The position numbers were made by a program, and so were the translations under genes. Shown one piece after another: positions 45,399 to 48,581 of a DNA stretch of 48,581 nt. This DNA comes from Patescibacteria group bacterium (GTDB lineage Bacteria; Patescibacteriota; Patescibacteriia; SG8-24): positions 1-48,581 of the forward strand of contig JAQTNC010000009.1 of NCBI GenBank assembly GCA_028714475.1, read 5' to 3'. Positions within the stretch are counted from its first letter, which is position 1. The number at the start of each line of letters is the position of its first letter. The notes beneath the pieces were generated by a model. That model saw only the letters and a list, made by a program, of their open reading frames with translations. It was not told the DNA's origin and searched no databases.

Positions 45399-45689
45399 AT
45401 GAAATTCCCCCTTCTCGACAAGTACCGCGCCTGGCGGAATAGCCACGACAAGATTGACTCCGCCACGGCCGCCGCCTTGTTCCTGGCCGCCGCCGCGCTG
45501 GCCATCGCCGCCGGCACCTTCCGCTGGTCCTGGCTCATCATGGACGAACAAATTCAATTGCGCAAAGATTACCTGGAACTCAAAAATCAGCAGGACCAGC
45601 TGGAAATGAACTACGACGCCTGGAACGGCTTTGTGGACAAGAAGATAAATGAAATCCTTCAGCTGGAGGAAGATCTGAAGAAGAAATAA
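45399..45689 (+). CDS. small single-TM coiled-coil protein
   Basis: MKFPLLDKYRAWRNSHDKIDSATAAALFLAAAALAIAAG...QDQLEMNYDAWNGFVDKKINEILQLEEDLKKK. Confidence 0.7.
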   Translation: MKFPLLDKYRAWRNSHDKIDSATAAALFLAAAALAIAAGTFRWSWLIMDEQIQLRKDYLELKNQQDQLEMNYDAWNGFVDKKINEILQLEEDLKKK

Positions 45690-45801
45690 CGGGACGGCAA
45701 AGATTCAAAGATTCGGAGATACAAAGATGCGGAGTGGCTATGGCCGCTCCGCTTTTTTCTGCTTCGCATCTCCGAATCTTCGTATCGTCGCAACTCCGCA
45801 A

Positions 45802-46368
45802 CTACCTCTTCACCACAATGACCATCCCCCGCTCCGGCCAGCAAGAGCCGATTTCCACGCGCCCATACCGGTCGCGATGGATGTAATAGCCGCTGTTCTT
45901 GATGCCAAAGGGCATGCCGCCAGCCGCGGGCGTGTAGCCTTCGCCGCGAGGGTCACTCGGCAAGGCATTCAGGTATTTCGGCACCAGTTCGGCAAGGTTG
46001 GCAACGCATCCAGTGCCAGGCGCGGTGGAAAGATTAACCGGCGGGCAGGCGGGCGATTTCATCCGGTCACCGCAATCAATGCCGTCGTCGGCCGAGACCA
46101 CAACCTGGGCGAGGTCCTCCTCCGTCTGGAGCGGCGCGGAAAGGGCGCCACTCACGAGCGCCTTGAGGTCGGTTTGCTTGAGCAGGACCGCCTGCAGGAG
46201 TGCGCTCGCGTCCTCCCAACGCCGCGCGTTGCGGGCATCGGCGAACTGCTCTTCCGGGGCGTTCAAGACGCGGATGATGGCCACGAGTATGAAAAACAGC
46301 GCCGAAACCGCGAGGGTGGTCTCGAGATTGGTGATGCCGTGGCGGGGATGAAGGCTCTTGTTCCTCAT
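45802..46368 (-). CDS. divergent prepilin-like protein
   Basis: G^ITNLE processing-like site plus DARNARRWEDASALLQAVLLKQ homologous to neighbouring pilins; GYYIHRDRYGRVEIGSCWPE. Confidence 0.82.
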   Translation of the reverse strand: MRNKSLHPRHGITNLETTLAVSALFFILVAIIRVLNAPEEQFADARNARRWEDASALLQAVLLKQTDLKALVSGALSAPLQTEEDLAQVVVSADDGIDCGDRMKSPACPPVNLSTAPGTGCVANLAELVPKYLNALPSDPRGEGYTPAAGGMPFGIKNSGYYIHRDRYGRVEIGSCWPERGMVIVVKR

Positions 46369-46429
46369 ACATACACTTTATCAGAACAAGCGGGGTTTTT
46401 CGAGGCTTTATGATAATAAACTTAGGAAA

Positions 46430-46493
46430 CCCTTCGACTCCACTCCGCTACGCTCAGGGAATATAATTAATATGCCCTGAGCGAAGTCGAAGG
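46430..46493. repeat. paired dispersed palindromes CCCTTCGACTC..GCTCAGGG - AT-rich core - GCCCTGAGCGAAGTCGAAGG
   Basis: inverted repeats flanking aatataattaatat. Confidence 0.85.
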
Positions 46494-46509
46494 ACATTCC
46501 GCAATAATC

Positions 46510-46547
46510 AAAACCCGCTCCCGGCAGTACTGCGGGGAGCGGGCATA
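46510..46547 (-). terminator. intrinsic terminator of a pilin gene
   Basis: minus strand GCCCGCTCCCCGCAGTACTGCCGGGAGCGGGTTTT. Confidence 0.8.
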
Positions 46548-46562
46548 TTCCTTTCGGACGAA

Positions 46563-47138
46563 CTAACGAGTAACGCTGATGGGCGACGTCAACTCCGCTC
46601 CACACGCACCAACGGTGATGCGGCCAGCCGTGGATCTTCGGAAGTAATAACCGGTATTCACGGCCGTGTAGGTCGCCCCGCCGGTCGGGTCAATCGGCAC
46701 GGAAGCGATGTAGGTGGGGACGAGGCCATGCAGGTTTACATAGCAATTGGTCGCGACAAGATTATTCATATTGACGGTCGCGCCACCAGCAGGGCAGGCA
46801 GGTTGCGCGGTCGTACAATCAGGAATTGCGACAGCTGGATCAGTTACCGCATCTGGCCCGTCAACAATCATCTGCGAGAGGGTATCACTCGCAACTACCG
46901 GGAAGACGGATGCGGTAAAAGCCTTTTGATACAGCGCCCTGGCGTCAACTTGATAAGTCAGGACGGCGTTCAGGACGGCGTTGACTTCCGCCCAACGACG
47001 GGCGTTTCTGGCTTCGGAAATGCGCCTCACCGGATCCACGGCGACGAGAATGGCTGCCGCCAGGAAGCCGATGATGCCGATGACGATGAGCAGCTCGATG
47101 AGGGTGAAGCCCTTAGCCGCCCGCTTCGCTTGGGACAT
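46563..47138 (-). CDS. type IV prepilin-like protein
   Basis: AKGFTLIELLIVIGIIGFLAAAILVAVDPVRR; start MSQAKR at 47138. Confidence 0.93.
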   Translation of the reverse strand: MSQAKRAAKGFTLIELLIVIGIIGFLAAAILVAVDPVRRISEARNARRWAEVNAVLNAVLTYQVDARALYQKAFTASVFPVVASDTLSQMIVDGPDAVTDPAVAIPDCTTAQPACPAGGATVNMNNLVATNCYVNLHGLVPTYIASVPIDPTGGATYTAVNTGYYFRRSTAGRITVGACGAELTSPISVTR

Positions 47139-47193
47139 AGATTTAGTAAACGAGTTAATTGCGGGCACGGCCGCGCTGTTTATAATTGTTTAT

Positions 47194-47222
47194 ATCATAG
47201 CAGGACGCCAGCCTTTCCGTAA
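47194..47222 (-). promoter_or_regulatory. candidate promoter for the pilin gene (TTACGG-17-TATGAT)
   Basis: minus strand upstream of the pilin start at 47138. Confidence 0.45.
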
Positions 47223-47250
47223 GGGGTGCAAATCCCCCATCGGCTGCCAA

Positions 47251-47274
47251 AAAACCCGCCGGGAGGCGGGTTTT
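47251..47274. terminator. bidirectional intrinsic terminator
   Basis: aaaacccgcc-ggga-ggcgggtttt. Confidence 0.85.
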
Positions 47275-47292
47275 GTGGTGTGTTGATTACTA

Positions 47293-47886
47293 CTAGCGCG
47301 TGACCGAGATGCCTCTAGGAGCCGTGGCGGTCTGTTCGGCCCAGCAGGAGCCGATGGTGATGCGGCCGATATTAGAGCCGCTGTCCACGCCGTAGATGAT
47401 GTAGTAACCGGAGTTCTTCACGCCAATCGCGTAACCAGTGGCCGGCGACGCGCCACCTGGATCCTGCGGGATTTGCGCAATGTAGGTCGGGGCCAAATCA
47501 CCGAGATCAGCAACACACGCTGTGTTTGCGCCTGTTTTGTTCAAGGTGTAGCCGGCTGGCAGGCCAGCGTCCAAAGCGCCGCACATCACGGAAGTAGCCG
47601 GCGTGCTGCAGGAGTGGGTGCTGTGATCGGTAACGATTACTTGAGCGTAGGACGCTGACTGGACGATAAGTGCGCCGGCGACGCCGGTATATTTCGCCCT
47701 GCCATCCACCTGCTTGTTGAGGATGGCATTCAAGAGGGCGTTAGTCTCCGACCAGCGTCGCGCGTCGCGCGCTTCCTGGATGCGCTTCACCGGATCGACG
47801 GCGACGAGGATGGCCGCCGCCAGGAAGCCGATGATGCCGATGACGATGAGCAGTTCGATGAGCGTGAAGCCCTTGTTGTTTTTCAT
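47293..47886 (-). CDS. type IV prepilin-like protein
   Basis: MKNNKGFTLIELLIVIGIIGFLAAAILVAVDPVKR. Confidence 0.94.
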   Translation of the reverse strand: MKNNKGFTLIELLIVIGIIGFLAAAILVAVDPVKRIQEARDARRWSETNALLNAILNKQVDGRAKYTGVAGALIVQSASYAQVIVTDHSTHSCSTPATSVMCGALDAGLPAGYTLNKTGANTACVADLGDLAPTYIAQIPQDPGGASPATGYAIGVKNSGYYIIYGVDSGSNIGRITIGSCWAEQTATAPRGISVTR

Positions 47887-47907
47887 ATCAATTTATCAGT
47901 CGGACGG

Positions 47908-48528
47908 TTAGCGCTTGACTTTGATGACCTGGGTCAAATCCGGGAAGCAGGCGCCGATCTCGATGCGGTTGCCGGTGGTGCGCGAGATATAATAACCGGT
48001 ACTGGGATCAGAAGCTGTCGTACCAAGAGCCATGTCGCCATCCAGTGTACATCCTGCGGGATCCGCGCAGGGATTGGCGCCTGCGCCGAGCGGATCCATC
48101 GGAACTTCGGCGATGTAATCCGGGGCGATGTCATTAATGTTAGCAACACAGGTTTTGGCACCCGTAACAGGGAACACCAGGCCAGCGGCATCACAACCCG
48201 GTCGGCTGGCGCCGAGAGCAACGGTGCAATCTACAAGAGAGTCGTCAACAACGATGACTTGGGCGTCGGTCAGCGGAGCGACCGTATCGGTGACGATTGG
48301 CGCAGTGGTTTCTCCATCATAGACCGCCCGATCGTCCACCTGTTTGGTGAGCATGGCATTAAGGATGGCGTTGACCTCGGACCACCGCTTGGCGTTACGG
48401 GCTTCCTGAACGCGCCTCACCGGATCCACGGCGACGAGAATGGCGGCCGCCAGGAAGCCGATGATGCCGATGACGATGAGCAGCTCGATGAGCGTGAAGC
48501 CCTTGGCCGCCCTAGTCGCTTTGGACAT
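47908..48528 (-). CDS. type IV prepilin-like protein
   Basis: MSKATRAAKGFTLIELLIVIGIIGFLAAAILVAVDPVRR. Confidence 0.94.
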   Translation of the reverse strand: MSKATRAAKGFTLIELLIVIGIIGFLAAAILVAVDPVRRVQEARNAKRWSEVNAILNAMLTKQVDDRAVYDGETTAPIVTDTVAPLTDAQVIVVDDSLVDCTVALGASRPGCDAAGLVFPVTGAKTCVANINDIAPDYIAEVPMDPLGAGANPCADPAGCTLDGDMALGTTASDPSTGYYISRTTGNRIEIGACFPDLTQVIKVKR

Positions 48529-48581
48529 AGATTTACAAATATTTGCGGCTATCCCCGCATTATTATTATGTGTATATTATA

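Larger units (their letters stand above)
47193..47274 (+). ncRNA. possible small structured RNA (T-loop-like GGGG-tgcaaat-CCCC hairpin plus terminator)
   Basis: plus-strand TTGCGG-16-TATAAT at 47159-47186; CAGCC...GGCTG enclosing GGGGtgcaaatCCCC; terminator at 47251-47274. Confidence 0.25.

Noticed and set aside
47201-47249. tRNA gene ending in CCA at 47249
   Set aside because: Only a T-arm-like hairpin and CCA-like end are present; no acceptor 5' strand, D arm or anticodon arm could be fitted upstream.

Overview
A 48.6-kb chromosomal window, compact and GC-rich. The mix of informational and housekeeping genes, split ComEC, tandem type IV prepilins and many lineage-specific small proteins suggests a Patescibacteria/CPR-like genome (inference from gene content; no marker-gene search was possible). 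Recognised genes: ndk, split comEC (membrane core plus metallo-beta-lactamase), leuS, pepT, an ~8-kb giant surface-fibre gene with an internal S74-type chaperone/autoprotease domain, gdhA-like, trxB, trxA, infB, three tandem M16 metallopeptidases, truB, rny, YmdB-like phosphoesterase, HU, purC, proS, a DUF2723-like membrane protein and four consecutive prepilins. There is one tRNA-Pro(GGG). Many small proteins of unknown family sit in self-contained promoter/RBS/ORF/terminator units. The most unusual signal is non-coding. It is a recurrent architecture in which palindromic hairpins appear inserted in the loop or centre of other palindromes, including an intrinsic terminator, a longer dispersed repeat and possibly the truB coding sequence. 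In some cases an 'empty' version of the host palindrome is present in the same window. No CRISPR array, recombinase/transposase gene, rRNA or prophage module was found.
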